Below, one piece after another: positions 33,401-46,040 of a stretch of DNA of 64,000 nt (position 1 is the stretch's first letter; the number at the start of each line of letters is the position of its first letter). Made by a program: the position numbers and the translations under genes. Origin of the DNA: Paraspadella gotoi (lineage: Eukaryota; Chaetognatha). The stretch is from NCBI GenBank assembly GCA_051294375.1, contig CM119267.1, positions 5,693,992 to 5,757,991 of the forward strand. The letters run 5' to 3'. Below the pieces are notes generated by a model. That model was not told the DNA's origin. It was given only the letters and a program-made list of their open reading frames with translations, and did not search any database.

Positions 33401-35085
33401 CTCATCCGACATGGGGCTTCGGAGCCTCACTTAGCCCCTTTGCGAAAGCTCGGCGTTTTGTCAGGTTGACGTTTAAGAGAAGCACGATTGCTTTTTGGCC
33501 CTGGTTGTGCCTCACTGTCGGCGTTCCGAGATGAAGCGTCCTTGCTATTCTGATGCTTGTTGCATCTTTAAGGACCGTATGACTTTTTCTGTCCAGATCG
33601 TGGTGGATACTGCATTGCTTTTTTTCGTTCGCTATGATTGTCGGCCCGGTTTGTTCCAACATTAAGGAGTGGACGCGAACAACAATGTATAGCTTCGGAG
33701 AGTTGGCAGACGCGATACGTCAGATCCCAACTTCCGGGCCGTTAGCGTTGGACGCGGGATCAAAAGGGGCAAAGGGATGGGATGGTGCCCAGAGCGTAGA
33801 GGGTCAGAGATAAGAAAACAAGTGGGGGAAAAAGGGGGAGGGCGTCAAGATATTGTGTTTTCCGTGGCTCGCGTGGCTATAAGAGGGTAGAGCCGGAGGA
33901 GATGAGGCTATATTTACCATTAATTGATTATAAGCGGAAATCCCTAACTTTAGTAAACGTTATGATAAAATGAATGTGAACAACTGATACATCTGAGAAG
34001 TTGTAGAAATAGTATGTTTAATTACGAGTAGGGCAAGAGCCGACGGAGCACGACAGACAAGATAGAGACGGGACAGAGAACGGATTGACTAGGAACAATT
34101 ACCCGAGGCCGGAAGAAGCGACTTATCATCGTGTAGTTGAGCTCATCGAAGCTCACTACACGGAGTATCAAGGAATTCCGTAGATACTATTCTATGTGCT
34201 AATGACATCTGCACCTAAGTCTCTGACGTAGTTTGTAGTAATTTGTGAAGTCACCAAAGTCAGGGTGCGCAAGAATTGTGGTTTCTCGGTAGGCGTAAAG
34301 ACTATGGCCATTTTCTCTTATCGTGGAGAATATGATAGTGAAGTTAGCTTGTTAAACATCTCTGAAAGATTTGATGACTAGGCCCTCTCAGATCTGCCAC
34401 TCCTGAATAGACTTCACTCATTACTACAAGCTGTCGTCATCACCGTCATGATCTCGATGCAGAGTCTATATTCGCGCAGGCGCGCAGAGCTGACTCTTTG
34501 ATTATGCTATATTCGTGTAGCGCGTGACGGGACGAGGATGGTCTTTCGGTGACTACGAACTCTCTCGCGGCTCCGAGGAAGCCGAACCTGGACTGTGCGG
34601 CGTAAGAAGAATGGTGCCTCGAGGGAACCGTGGCGTCGCAGTGAAATAGTGTCTCATCTGGTTTCTCTCGCTCTTGCTCGTCTGCGGTCTCTCGGGTCCG
34701 CTTTCGTCTCAACTCTGGTCCTCCTCCTCACTCTCCTCTCTCTCTCTCTGCGATCGTCTCTCCATTGCATATTTTTCGATTAACTCTCCGGTTTCTTTCA
34801 GGTCCATTATCCATGAAAGGGAACCTTTAAAGATGAAAGGAGACATATAGATTTTATTTGTATTATTTAAGTCAGGTCTCCTGAGCTTCTTCAGAGATTG
34901 ATCAGTGCAATGTAACAATGTTGATTTACAGGCGAGGTTTGACGCGTCCCCGGGTCTCTTACACTGGGCGAGCGGCGACCACTGGCGAGGGAACCCCGGC
35001 TTTGGGTGTGATGGAGGAATATTGGGCGAGATTGGACTTAATGCCTCACCGTGGGCAGGTGCAATGGTCACCTGTGCTTAAATGT
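27443..35085 (+). repeat. Noisy direct duplicate of 20624-27280
   Basis: Sequence follows the clean block in order: the hammerhead-type element end at 27494, the GA/GTT/GTC units at 29.2-30.8 kb, the fold-back at 31.15-32.13 kb and the globin 3' exon from the shared CAGGGAATTC at 33181. The GACAGACAAGATAGAGACGG tract near 34050 and the SINE-like stretch near 34930-35070 follow. It is about 1 kb longer owing to scattered insertions. Noise varies: 30.3-31.7 kb is fairly clean and 31.9-35 kb is poor. The noisy globin exons here should not be counted as a second gene. The block spans the region missing as N at 26479-26544. Confidence 0.75.
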
Positions 35086-35129
35086 GAAATACGGTAGCTT
35101 GGTTTCCGAGATTTATGCCTCAGCGAACA

Positions 35130-36350
35130 CATCCGATTTATGCGATCTGGAGAGAGATTGAAGATAAGTGGTGTTCGTGTGACTACAAATGGTAAAGCGG
35201 AGGACGGTTAGAGACTCACCGCGCGCGAGAACGATAAGCCCCGTAGAGGGAGCGGAATAGTGTCTGGCACGCGAGATTAATCTGGTGAGGGTTTACTAGT
35301 CGATTACCTCCGGGGAATTGGGTTCGCCGAAAAAGAATGATGTTATGATGATAACTAGCAATATACGTAAGAGACAATTTCTAATTTAAAATGCTACTGG
35401 CAAGACTATAGCGAAGGTGATCGTATACTCTTGTCTAATTAAACAAGAATAAATGGAATGTTTTTTTGTATACCAATGATTCGGCCTACACTACTGACTG
35501 CGAACATTATGCACAATTTATAGCAATAAAAATTTACAGTGTGTTTTTAGATGAAGTATAAATGAGAAAAATGATCTTTTTCTCGTTAAAAAAATAACGC
35601 GTTTTCTCTCCCGAATCAAGCTCCATCGTTTATTCGGAAAGAAGGTGAGAAAGGCGACGATTCCGAAGTCTTTCGACGGATGCTCGAACTGTACTCGCCT
35701 ACATTGAGTTCGCCTACGCTAAAACCGGCGTGAAGCGGAAACTCTCCGGTCACATGGGAGGCTGCTGTGCAAGTTGAAGTTTCGTCCTGGTGTATCATCG
35801 GTTTTTACTCTAGATTTGTGCACGATTGCCCTCATTATTTGAGAGTTCGTCCTTGGCCTGTCGGCATTGCTGTCTTCTCGTCTGTATGTCCGTCATTTGA
35901 AATCTATTAGAGATCTAGTATAAATTGAGCTTTTCGGACTGAGCCGGTGACATTTTTCGCGCCACAACAGTAACTAAAGAGTTAGTAAAGTAGCGTTACA
36001 ATAAACCGGTTTAGCGCGAGTTCGGATGCTTCCGACCGGATGCGCTCAAACTGTACGAGGGCAGAGGGAGAATGTGTCAAAAACCGTGTTCCGAGATGTG
36101 TCTCGGCGGTTGCCATCCTCTTTTCCAAAGCATGACGGTGATGGTCAAATGGTAGCGGATGTGGCTATGATAGCGGCGAGGATAGTTTGAAACATCTAAA
36201 TTCTATCCTCTGAGATGTTCAAGCCCAAGGCTTCAGGCGGCGGTCCTGAGCAATTAATACCAGCACAACACGGACCTTAATTTTATTACCTATTTGGCAA
36301 CGATTCAGACACCGAGACAAAGAAACGAACACGCAGGAGAGAGAAAGATC
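35130..36350 (-). repeat. Noisy inverted copy of 36480-37540
   Basis: The reverse complement of this block matches 36480-37540. Landmarks are GAGAAAACG(C/G)TTATTTTTTTAACGA, the exon with a GTGAGTTCGTCCTTGG donor, the CCGACCGGATG exon and the ATGTTC(C)AAGCCCA(G)GGCTTC stretch. It has more indels than its partner. The gene pieces in it, on the plus strand, are a duplicate of those at 36689-37187. Confidence 0.7.
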
Positions 36351-36387
36351 TCTCTCTCTGTCTCTGACTCATCTCTTCTCTCTCTGT

Positions 36388-36418
<31 letters not shown>

Positions 36419-36425
36419 TCATCTC
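36340..36425. repeat. (CT)n centre of the palindrome
   Basis: CT and TCTGTCTC simple sequence sits near the turning point between the two inverted arms. Confidence 0.75.
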
Positions 36426-36688
36426 TCCTCGTCTCTCTCGTCTCACGTTTAAGTTCAGTTCTTCAATGACGGCAAGAGAGGAGGAGAGAGAGAAATTTGC
36501 GTGTGTTCGTTGTCGGTGTCCTTGATCAGTTTGCCAAAGGTAATAATAAGGTCCGTGTTGGCTAGGTATTAATGCGAGGACCGCCGCTGAAGCCCTGGGC
36601 TTGGAACATCTCACGGGATAGAATTAGATGTTTCAAACTATCCTGCCGCTATCCTACCACTATCCTGCTACCATTTGTACCATCACCG

Positions 36689-36807
36689 TCATGCTTTGGA
36701 AAAGAGGATGGCAACCGCCGAGACACATCTCGGAAAGCACGGTTTGACACATTCGCCCTCTGGCTCGTAGCAGTTTTGAGGGGCCATCCGGTCGGAAGCA
36801 TCCGAAA
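36689..36807 (-). CDS. Terminal exon of a small Cys-rich protein
   Basis: The 119-bp exon follows an AG acceptor (CCGTTGACCGAG) and ends with TGA at 36689-36691. Its first two bases complete a GTT codon with the last base of the upstream exon. It encodes 38 residues with five cysteines in the spacing C-x6-C-x3-C-x3-C around NCYEPEGEC and KPCFPRC, then a hydrophobic end AVAILFSKA. I do not recognise the family. Cysteine density suggests a secreted protein, but the N-terminus is not seen. Confidence 0.5.
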
Positions 36808-37037
36808 CTCGGTCAACGGTTTATCTTGTAACGTACTTTACGTAACTCTTTAGTTACTGTTGTGGCGGAAATGTCACCGGCTCGTCCGAAAAGCTAATTT
36901 ATGAATAGATCTCTAATAGATTTCAAATGACGGACATACAGACGGAGAGACAGAAGGACAGAAGGACGAACTCGAAAATAATGAGGGCATCGTGACAATA
37001 CTGAGTAAAAACCGATGATAACCAAGGACGAACTCAC
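36808..37037 (-). other. Intron (230 bp) with GTGAGT donor and TGTCC-rich tract
   Basis: The intron begins GTGAGTTCGTCC and ends ACCGAG, phase 1 on both sides. About 90 bases in, it has CTTCTGTCCTTCTGTCTC and CCGTCTGTATGTCCGTC, followed by ATTTGAAATC. This order resembles the globin intron. Confidence 0.55.
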
Positions 37038-37187
37038 CTTTGCACAGCAGCCTCCCATGTGACGGAAGAGTTCCGTTCAACGCCGAGTTTTTAGCGTAGG
37101 CGAATAATGAAGGCGAAGTTAATTCGAGCGAAAGATCGTCGAGAAGTGGCGTCGCTTTCTCAGCTTCTATTCGAATAAACTGTGGAG
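37038..37187 (-). CDS. Internal exon of the small Cys-rich protein
   Basis: The 150-bp exon lies between the acceptor CCCCGAATCAAG and the donor AAAG|GTGAGT. It encodes about 49 residues including FIRIEAEKATPLLDDLSLEL and ends SHGRLLCK. One sequon (NGT) is present. The phase agrees with the next exon. Upstream exons were not identified; nearby GC-richer sequence at 37410-37520 could hold one. Product unknown. Confidence 0.5.
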
Positions 37188-37721
37188 CTTGATTCGGGGA
37201 GAGAAAACGGTTATTTTTTTAACGAAGAAAAAAGATATTTTTATTATATATTAAACAATGAATTTTATTGCTAAGGGCTAATGTCGATCAGGTAGGTCTT
37301 AAAAAAAAACACATTTTTTTAAAAAAGTTTATTCACGCTAATTGCGTACATTTTTTAAAAAATTGTTTATATTGCGTATATATAACAATTAACATTCTTT
37401 TTTTTCCGGCGAACCCAATCCCGAGTATGCCGTTCCCCCAATACCGGCTGCATCCCCTAAGGCTTTCGTCGGTGAGTCGTCGTCTCCGTCGTTTGAGTCA
37501 CGACACCATTCTTCAATTCTTCATGATCGAATCGGATTTCTAGGATTGGGAAGTACTTATTATTAAGAAGTGATGCCACGTCATTACCACAAATTTCCCC
37601 CCCCATACCCGCGACGGACTAAATTACATCTTGAAAAAAAAAAATCAAAGATTTTTTAAAGAAAAGTCAATGAGGAGGAAAAAACTCGGAGGAGGTTAAT
37701 CGAAAAATATGCAAATGAGAG

Positions 37722-37731
37722 AGGAGAAGAG

Positions 37732-37766
<35 letters not shown>

Positions 37767-37785
37767 AGAGAGAGAGAAGAGAGAG

Positions 37786-37811
<26 letters not shown>
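37722..37811. repeat. (GA)n tract
   Basis: About 90 bp of GA dinucleotides with AGAG/GGAG interruptions. Confidence 0.9.
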
Positions 37812-37817
<6 letters not shown>

Positions 37818-37962
37818 TTTCAAACTAGCGCTCCCCTCGTTAGACCCCATTTTTACGGCACGAAAGTCACGGCTTTCGGGTTTTCGAGTTCGACTTGAAA
37901 TTTCGTGAGTTCACGAAAAATCTCGCGTCGTCACGTGACCATATATTAGGTGTTTTACAAAT

Positions 37963-38113
37963 AGTGACAACTGAAAATAGCCATTCAATAAGCATTATAT
38001 TACATTTTTAAAGTAATCAAATTCTATAAAATTGCTACAACCAATCTTGCCTCCTTACTTTGGACTTTCAAATAAATTAGGAAGTAACTTGTTGTCATTA
38101 GTCACTATTTTTT
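37963..38113. mobile_element. Possible small terminal-inverted-repeat element
   Basis: AAATAGTGAC near 37968 is matched by its reverse complement GTCACTATTT near 38100. The AT-rich interior also has CAACTG and GTTGTC near opposite ends. It is the size of a MITE (~150 bp), but only a ten-base perfect end match is visible. Confidence 0.3.
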
Positions 38114-38127
38114 TATTTTAAGTGATC

Positions 38128-38144
38128 TCTCTCCCTCGTTCTCC

Positions 38145-38184
<40 letters not shown>

Positions 38185-38186
38185 GA
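38128..38186. repeat. (CT)n tract
   Basis: CT-rich simple sequence. Confidence 0.85.
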
Positions 38187-38520
38187 GTCAGGCTCTCGTT
38201 ACCGGGTTCAAAAAGGTCCCGCCAACGCGAGCCACGGAAAAATTTGAGTTTTTTTTTTCTTCTGACCCGTTGGGCAAAGACTTTGAAGGAGGCTGGAGTT
38301 GGGATGGTATGGTAATCGACCTAAGATTTGTGTCATTAAGGAACAACGCTTTCGAAAAACAATGTTATCCAAGAGGATAGTCAATCTAAGAACAAAGCAA
38401 TAGACTTCCGCCCGCGGCCACAAAGAATCGATTGTCTTAAGAAACGAAAAACTTCATCGAAGGCTCAAGGCGTCGATGTTAACGGAATTATGCGCGGATA
38501 GGAGCCCTTGTTGCCTTTGA
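38187..38520. other. Unique mixed-composition stretch
   Basis: The sequence is less AT-rich than most of the window, but no exon with splice sites could be supported. Confidence 0.3.
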
Positions 38521-38522
38521 TG

Positions 38523-38671
38523 GAAGGAGAGAGAGAGAGGGAGAGAGAGTGGGCGTCTCGCTCTCCCCGGCACCGACAGAGTAAGTTTTTCCCAAATCGA
38601 AGAGAAAATGGAAGGCATTGAAAAGCAATGGTGAGGAAAACGAGAGGATAAGGGAGAGAGAAAAAAAGGAA

Positions 38672-38708
<37 letters not shown>

Positions 38709-38710
38709 AA
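38523..38710. repeat. Two (GA)n tracts
   Basis: GA-rich runs at 38523-38550 and 38650-38708 flank a short unique stretch. Confidence 0.85.
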
Positions 38711-38982
38711 AGTTTTCTCCGAGTAAAAACAAAGGGCAACCTTGAGGCTTTGGTTTCGCCGCCATGAAATTTAATAAGGAACGAGTTTAGCAATGAGTTA
38801 CGAATGACTTTGCATGCGGGGAGGGAGAGAGCTGAAAGAAGAGAGAGAGAGGAAGGGGGAGATAAGGGGTCAAAACCTTAAGGATAATTACGATCATGAT
38901 TCCCACTAAGTTTTTTTTTTTTTGTAAAAACGTGTACGGCCGAAACGCGCGTCCGAAGTGTTTTATTAGTCGGCCCTATCCC

Positions 38983-38985
38983 TCG

Positions 38986-39070
<85 letters not shown>

Positions 39071-39092
39071 CTCCCTCCCTCTCTCCCTCTCC
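38983..39092. repeat. (CT)n tract
   Basis: CT dinucleotides with TCTTCTC and TCCTCCC interruptions. Confidence 0.9.
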
Positions 39093-39229
39093 GGCTCTGA
39101 TTTTTAAATGAATATAACATGAAAGGGATGAAGGGGTCTTTCGCTCTCCCGACCAAATCCTTTTTCCAATCCGCGCATTTTTTCAACCAAATTCAATTTT
39201 CTCAACGAGTTTGGTTTTCTTTCTTGAGC

Positions 39230-39465
39230 CCGTCGTCGCTTTAGTCGTCGTCGTCGTCGTCTTAATTCTCCTCGTCGTTGTCTTGGTTCCCGTCGTCGTC
39301 GTCGTCGTCACTGTCGTCGTCCGCAAAGCATCCCATCAGCATCGTCGTCCTCTTCGTCGTCGTTGTCTTTTTTTCTTCTTCATCGTCTTTTTTTTGTCGT
39401 TATCGTCGTCACTATTGCTTCCCGTCGACGTCGTCGTCGCCGTCGTCGTCGTCGTCTTCATTGCC
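39230..39465. repeat. (GTC)n-rich region
   Basis: Scattered GTCGTC runs alternate with TTCTTC runs over 230 bp. Val-rich and Ser-rich frames follow from the repeat. Confidence 0.85.
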
Positions 39466-40039
39466 GCATCCTCGAGAATTAATTTTCCCCATTAACTTTG
39501 AACGCTTTATTTTGTTAAAAAATGTGGAATATTTACCCCTTACACCTACTGCGTACTAAGTATATAAAAATAGTAGATGAAAGAAAAAAGTTTGCTCAGA
39601 GTGAGAGCGATATTTTTATTTGAACTAAAAAGTTGTATTTACGGATTAGTAAGAAGTATTAAGTATTGAAATAGGTACAGTGCAAAACGTTCTTGCAGGT
39701 CTAAGCGGAATAAAAGAAGTTTTTTCTGCTTTTAATAAAATACTCTAATTGTCAGAATATTAAAGTGCTATTGTACAAAATTTCGGCCCTGTATTTTACA
39801 ACTAACCGAATGTCGGCCTTCGCCGAATTGTAAACAAACGCTCTTTGGTTTTCGATCGCTAGAAACCTCAAAATTTCGTCTTATTTTTTTTTCCCCTGGC
39901 GCCAAGTTGGGCGCCTCTTTCGTTGCTGTCGCTTGAGACGTTGCCGCAAAGGGTTGCTGCAGCCGCGGTTGTTTTTTTTTTTTTCCTTTCGGCGTCGAGA
40001 AACCGAATTGTTTTCTTTCGCTTTTGAATTCCGCAGCTT

Positions 40040-40112
40040 AACGGAGACGACGACGACGACGACGACGACGACCACGACGACGACGACCACGACGACGACG
40101 ACGACGACGAAA
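40040..40112. repeat. (GAC)n array
   Basis: Roughly 24 GAC/ACG units with a few ACC variants. Confidence 0.9.
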
Positions 40113-40137
40113 CGCCGAAGGAATTCGAAAAGTCGCC

Positions 40138-40230
40138 TTAACGAGGCGGCGCCGGGTGAGGCGGCGTCGGGTGAGGCGGCGTCGTGTGAGGCGGCGTCGG
40201 GTGAGGCGGCGTCGGGTGAGGCTGCGCCGC
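40138..40230 (+). repeat. 15-bp minisatellite (GAGGCGGCGTCGGGT)
   Basis: About six copies of a 15-bp unit, in phase with the codon frame, encode E-A-A-S-G repeats on the plus strand. The frame continues back through the GAC array (Thr run) to an ATG near 39933. Whether it is translated cannot be told. Confidence 0.75.
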
Positions 40231-40858
40231 GGGGCGAGTGAGAGTGAGGGTGAGGAGATTAGAAAGAGGGCGAGCGGGTAAGTTGAAAAGGTGAAGAGTT
40301 TAAAAGGGTGTGGAGCTTTAAAGGGTAAGGGTTTAAAAAGATTAGGGGTTCGTAATTGTGAGGAGCTAAAATGAAACAATTTTTGAATAGGTATTAATGT
40401 AATTGAAGAAATGTAATAGCGAGAAAAATGTAAAAAAATTACTAATGTAAATGATGTGGGAACAAGCAAAAAAATTATTTATTCTCTGAATAAATAAACT
40501 ATCTTGCTACCAACTTTGGACAAGCTATGTTAGGTTAAATCCAACCCTCTAACAATATATTGTTCATAATTAGCGGAACCCTGCAAGCTTATAATCAAAA
40601 CTCTCTAACAGTCCAGAAAAGAAAAGTGAAAATTGATTGGCTTGATTGGCAATGGAGATTAAAATCATGAACTTAATTTTTTTTTTAAATTAAATTAATT
40701 ATCGTAGAATTCGAGAAATTGAGCATTCTGCACCCAAAGCGTCGTGCTAATAACACGCGCGTAACACGGGCACTCACGAGTGGGACAGAGAGGATGAGAA
40801 AGAAGGGAGAAGAGGGAGGGCGTTCGTGAGAATACAGCCCTTTCGGCCTTGGAGCAAA

Positions 40859-41625
<767 letters not shown>

Positions 41626-41628
41626 TTA

Positions 41629-41871
41629 GTGGCTGCGCTTGTGGACAAAAAAGTGAGGGTTAGAAGAGAAGATAATTACGGGGGTGTTGAAGAAGAATGC
41701 GAGATCATTGACGGCGGCGGCGGCGGTGGCGACGGCGGCGGCGGCGGCAATGGCGTCCGCGGACCTTTCTTTTCTATTCCACTTTTCTACAAGCCAGTGC
41801 TCAATTCCGTTATAAACATAAACGATAACAACTACGAGGAAGAGTATAACGGCAACGACCAAGTCCTTTAA
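41629..41871 (+). CDS. Weak ORF with Asp/Gly-rich repeat
   Basis: An 80-codon frame includes a GGC-coded Gly run (DGGGGGGDGGGGG) and a more ordinary tail, FFSIPLFYKPVLN, ending at a stop. The opposite strand is also open (Ala run and a hydrophobic stretch). No splice or start context is convincing, so this may be only a repeat-driven frame. Confidence 0.15.
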   Translation: MAALVDKKVRVRREDNYGGVEEECEIIDGGGGGGDGGGGGNGVRGPFFSIPLFYKPVLNSVININDNNYEEEYNGNDQVL

Positions 41872-42466
41872 TCTCTTTACGTTTCGAGCTCAAATTGAAA
41901 AGACGTCGTCGCAGAAGTAAAAAAAAAAAAAAGAAATAGAAAAGAAAAAAATAATTGGGGCGAAAAAATCAAAACCGAGTCGGGCGTGAAAATATTAATT
42001 TAGCATCGACGACAAAAGTCTCTCTCGTTAATGGATTCGTTGGTGCCGGAGAACCCGGGATACCGAATATCCGAAATTACTTTTAAACAATGAAATTATA
42101 ATGAGAAATATATACGAAAGAGTTAATGACATTTTTTTTTTCAAGAACGGAGCCTTTTAATATTTCGACGGGGTGGACCAGGGCTCCGTCGCTCCGGGCA
42201 CGGGGTCAAAACGCGGCGAACTCTCGGCGTTAATTGACGCAAGGGCGAGAGATGTCTGAGAGCTATCACGTTTGCTCGCTTGCTTGCTTTCACTGTCTCT
42301 GTCTATCTCTCTCTCTCTATCTTTCTCTCTCTTATCTTAACCTCATCTTTCTTCATCTTTTTCCCGATCCCCCTCTTTTCGCCACGATGGATTTTCGGAA
42401 AAAATATCACTTAATATTCACCAAAGGGGAAAAATAAACAAGAGCGTTTTTGCGGCAAAATAAAGC

Positions 42467-42468
<2 letters not shown>

Positions 42469-42529
<61 letters not shown>
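42469..42529. repeat. (GA)n microsatellite
   Basis: About 30 uninterrupted GA units. Confidence 0.95.
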
Positions 42530-42532
<3 letters not shown>

Positions 42533-43310
42533 CTTAATAAACGGCTGTGGGGAAGACTTAAAACCACAGTTACTGTCGACTCTGTTAGCTAATTTGCCTG
42601 AGTAAAACAATAACACAATGAGGAAGGCCTGATGAGCAAGTAGTGATGTCCGGTTAAGTTGTTATCGTACTTTCTTTTCAGAAGCGATGCTTTCCAGTAA
42701 TAAAATAAGAAAGTGAAACTGGAAAATTGAAGATGCAAGTTTTTTTTTTTTTTTTATTTATTTTTTTTTAAACAAAAGCGTTATAAAAACGTTAAAATTC
42801 TAATCTATTTTATTTGCTATTAGCGAATAGCGATAGCGATAGCGACACAACTTTTTTCACAATGGCAGCATCTACTGAATATCTTCCCCCCAGGGTAATT
42901 AAGCAACAAAAAAAACCCTACATTTTCTTAAAGGTCCATTACAAAAGACCAATCTTTATCAATAAATTCTGCTTGAAAATTTATCAATTGACATAGATGG
43001 AAATTGGAAATATTAGAAAGCGAAATTCATGACAACCACTTCGGGGAATTTACATTCGATATAAAATACTGCAATATGCAAATGAGATTAGGGTTATCTC
43101 GGATACAAACGCTTCGCATCCGATCATCCCCGGATGTAATTACTCTTCTTCCGGATGAGATTCCATGAATACAAATCTGGATCGGCGACGATGGCGACTC
43201 GACCATAAACATCGCGTTTCGGGATGAAGCTTATTTCTCTCTCGCTGTCTTTTTCCTCGAGCGATATTAGGAAAAAGGGACGATGAATTTCCGAATCCTT
43301 AATGCGGGGG
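42530..43310. other. AT-rich gene-free stretch
   Basis: It contains T-runs, a GCGATA triplication near 42825-42845 and AT-rich sequence. No exon is supported. Confidence 0.3.
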
Positions 43311-43320
43311 AATCTATCTC

Positions 43321-44125
<805 letters not shown>

Positions 44126-44126
44126 G

Positions 44127-44128
44127 GG

Positions 44129-44219
<91 letters not shown>
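44127..44219. repeat. (GA)n microsatellite
   Basis: GA units with one AAG interruption near the start. Confidence 0.95.
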
Positions 44220-44221
<2 letters not shown>

Positions 44222-44340
44222 CGAATGAAAAGGGAGAGAGAGAGACTCGCATTTCAATAGTGAAATGGGGAAAAAGCTTTCGACAAAAAACGGAATAAAG
44301 TTTGAAAAAAAAGGGCAGATGAGAAGAGAATCCTACCATT

Positions 44341-44347
44341 CTCTCTC

Positions 44348-44413
<66 letters not shown>

Positions 44414-44418
44414 CCTCT
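44341..44418. repeat. (CT)n microsatellite
   Basis: A CT tract lies 120 bp from the GA tract, so the two are inverted relative to each other. Confidence 0.95.
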
Positions 44419-44419
44419 G

Positions 44420-45020
44420 GTTCGTTCGTTCGACGTTTAAAGCGCCACCACCTCTGAGTTTTCGACCATAAGTTTACTTCTCGCGTAAAACGTGCAACGC
44501 TTATCCTTCGAACAATCTCTGTTTCGCGTGTGGAGGCTCACGTGTTGTCACGGAGTTGCCACGGAGTGTCACGCTCGCCCGCTTTCGGAGGTGCCAAGTT
44601 TGATTCTCTTTTAAATCCCTCGTCACTACGGAAGCATCTTCCCCGTGGCGTCAGATATGTTATTCTTAACACCATTCTCGCCTCTAGCGTGACATTCGAA
44701 ATACTCTCAATTTCTTCTCAACGTTAAAAACTGCATTCTTAATTCAAACCCATCACTCTCTCAATGTTAAATTCTAAACAGTAATTCACACAATAGTCGA
44801 AACGTCAAAAAATTTGCCTATTAATTTCTACACTCCGTTAAAAAACGTGACTCTCCATTTCTTCGCGACGTCAAAAACGACATTCTCAATTCCCTCGCAA
44901 CGTCGGACTCGTGACGCAAAACGTCCTCGTCTTTTCCCACTTTTTTTTCCTCCGAAATTCCCTGGGGTCTCGACTTCGAACCCTCGACGGTCCATTTCCT
45001 TTTAAAGAGATGACGAATTC
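44420..45020. other. Gene-free stretch with AACGTCAAAAA-like short repeats
   Basis: Phrases of the type ACTCTCAATTTCTTC-CAACGT(TAAAAA)C recur at about 40-60 bp spacing between 44690 and 44900, suggesting a degenerate minisatellite. No exon. Confidence 0.4.
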
Positions 45021-45021
45021 G

Positions 45022-45093
45022 GGAACGACGACGACGAAAACGACGACGACGACGAAAACGACGATGACGACGTCGACGACGAAAACGACGACT
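45022..45093. repeat. (GAC)n array with AAAACG interruptions
   Basis: ACGACG runs are separated by GAAAACG. It is simple sequence. Confidence 0.9.
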
Positions 45094-45504
45094 GCCCGAT
45101 ATTGAATTGGTCGACTTAAGTGATAAAGTTTAAGATGAAACTGACATTGACACTGAGAAATAAAAATGGCGAAAAAAGGTTCAGCATGGTTTTAAAAAAC
45201 TTGCAGGGTCCTGCTATGTTATTTACGTATTATTTTGTTAGTGGGCAGGGACAATATAGCTATTTATTCTATATTTATTTTTTCAATAAAAGTGAATGTA
45301 TTGAAACGCACAACTAAATCAAAAATGAATTTCCTTCTACAAGGTCGCCAAACAAAGTCTCTAAATTCTGGATATTTTTAGAATTTATTCAATTCTTTAG
45401 TTTTGATTCGTTATTTGCGCTGAAATCGGTATTAGTATGGGAAAGAGGTCATACGCGATGATCTGTCTCCGCCTACAACCCCGTCCCCTCATTTTCTCGA
45501 TAAA

Positions 45505-45605
45505 GCCGAATCAGGTCATTGTCCCGAATCCGGTCATATTGCCGATTCCAGCCGGATTGTGTCGGTTCCGGTCATATTGCCGAATCGAGTGGTTCCGGTC
45601 TCCCA
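45505..45605 (+). repeat. Short imperfect minisatellite (CCGAATC-CGGTCAT-TTG)
   Basis: Four imperfect copies of a CCGAATCNGGTCATATTG-like phrase occur in 100 bp, including two exact GGTCATATTGCCGA runs. Confidence 0.55.
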
Positions 45606-45854
45606 CTCCCGCTCCGCTCGAGGTTTCTCTTGGGTTCCCAACCGGTCCCCCGCTCCAGCCGCCACATCTCATAAGAATTCGAGATTGAAATCTGGGATTA
45701 AGGAAAAAGGTCACCCGAGTGATCATCTGTGAGACAAAGGAATTGGGGGGGAGGAGAGGGGATGATAAGGGAGAGTTGAATCGGCGCGAAAGGGGGGGGG
45801 AAGAAATAAGGAAAGAAAATAAGGAAAAATAGGGAAAATAAGTATAAAAACAGA

Positions 45855-45857
<3 letters not shown>

Positions 45858-45913
<56 letters not shown>
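45858..45913. repeat. (GA)n microsatellite
   Basis: 28 uninterrupted GA units. Confidence 0.95.
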
Positions 45914-45915
<2 letters not shown>

Positions 45916-46040
45916 TAACTTCTCTCAATTCTCTCCTGGACAGTTTTCAGACGGGCCAATATTTTTCGCAGTCATTTTCGACAGCTATATTTTACTATAT
46001 TACATTTGTAATGATTTTCTTTCTTTTCGTTAATTTAGAA

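Larger units (their letters stand above)
36480..37540 (+). repeat. Clean right arm of the palindrome
   Basis: This is the better version of the inverted pair and carries the two-exon gene described separately. It continues into unique sequence beyond 37.5 kb. Confidence 0.7.

Noticed and set aside
33170-34510. A second globin gene
   Set aside because: It is the noisy duplicate of 26100-26970, with many extra bases and no intact frame.
35616-36150. A plus-strand copy of the Cys-rich gene
   Set aside because: It lies in the indel-rich inverted arm, and the clean version is at 36689-37187.
39211-39559. Val-rich or Ser-rich proteins over the GTC arrays
   Set aside because: They are frame readings of trinucleotide repeats.
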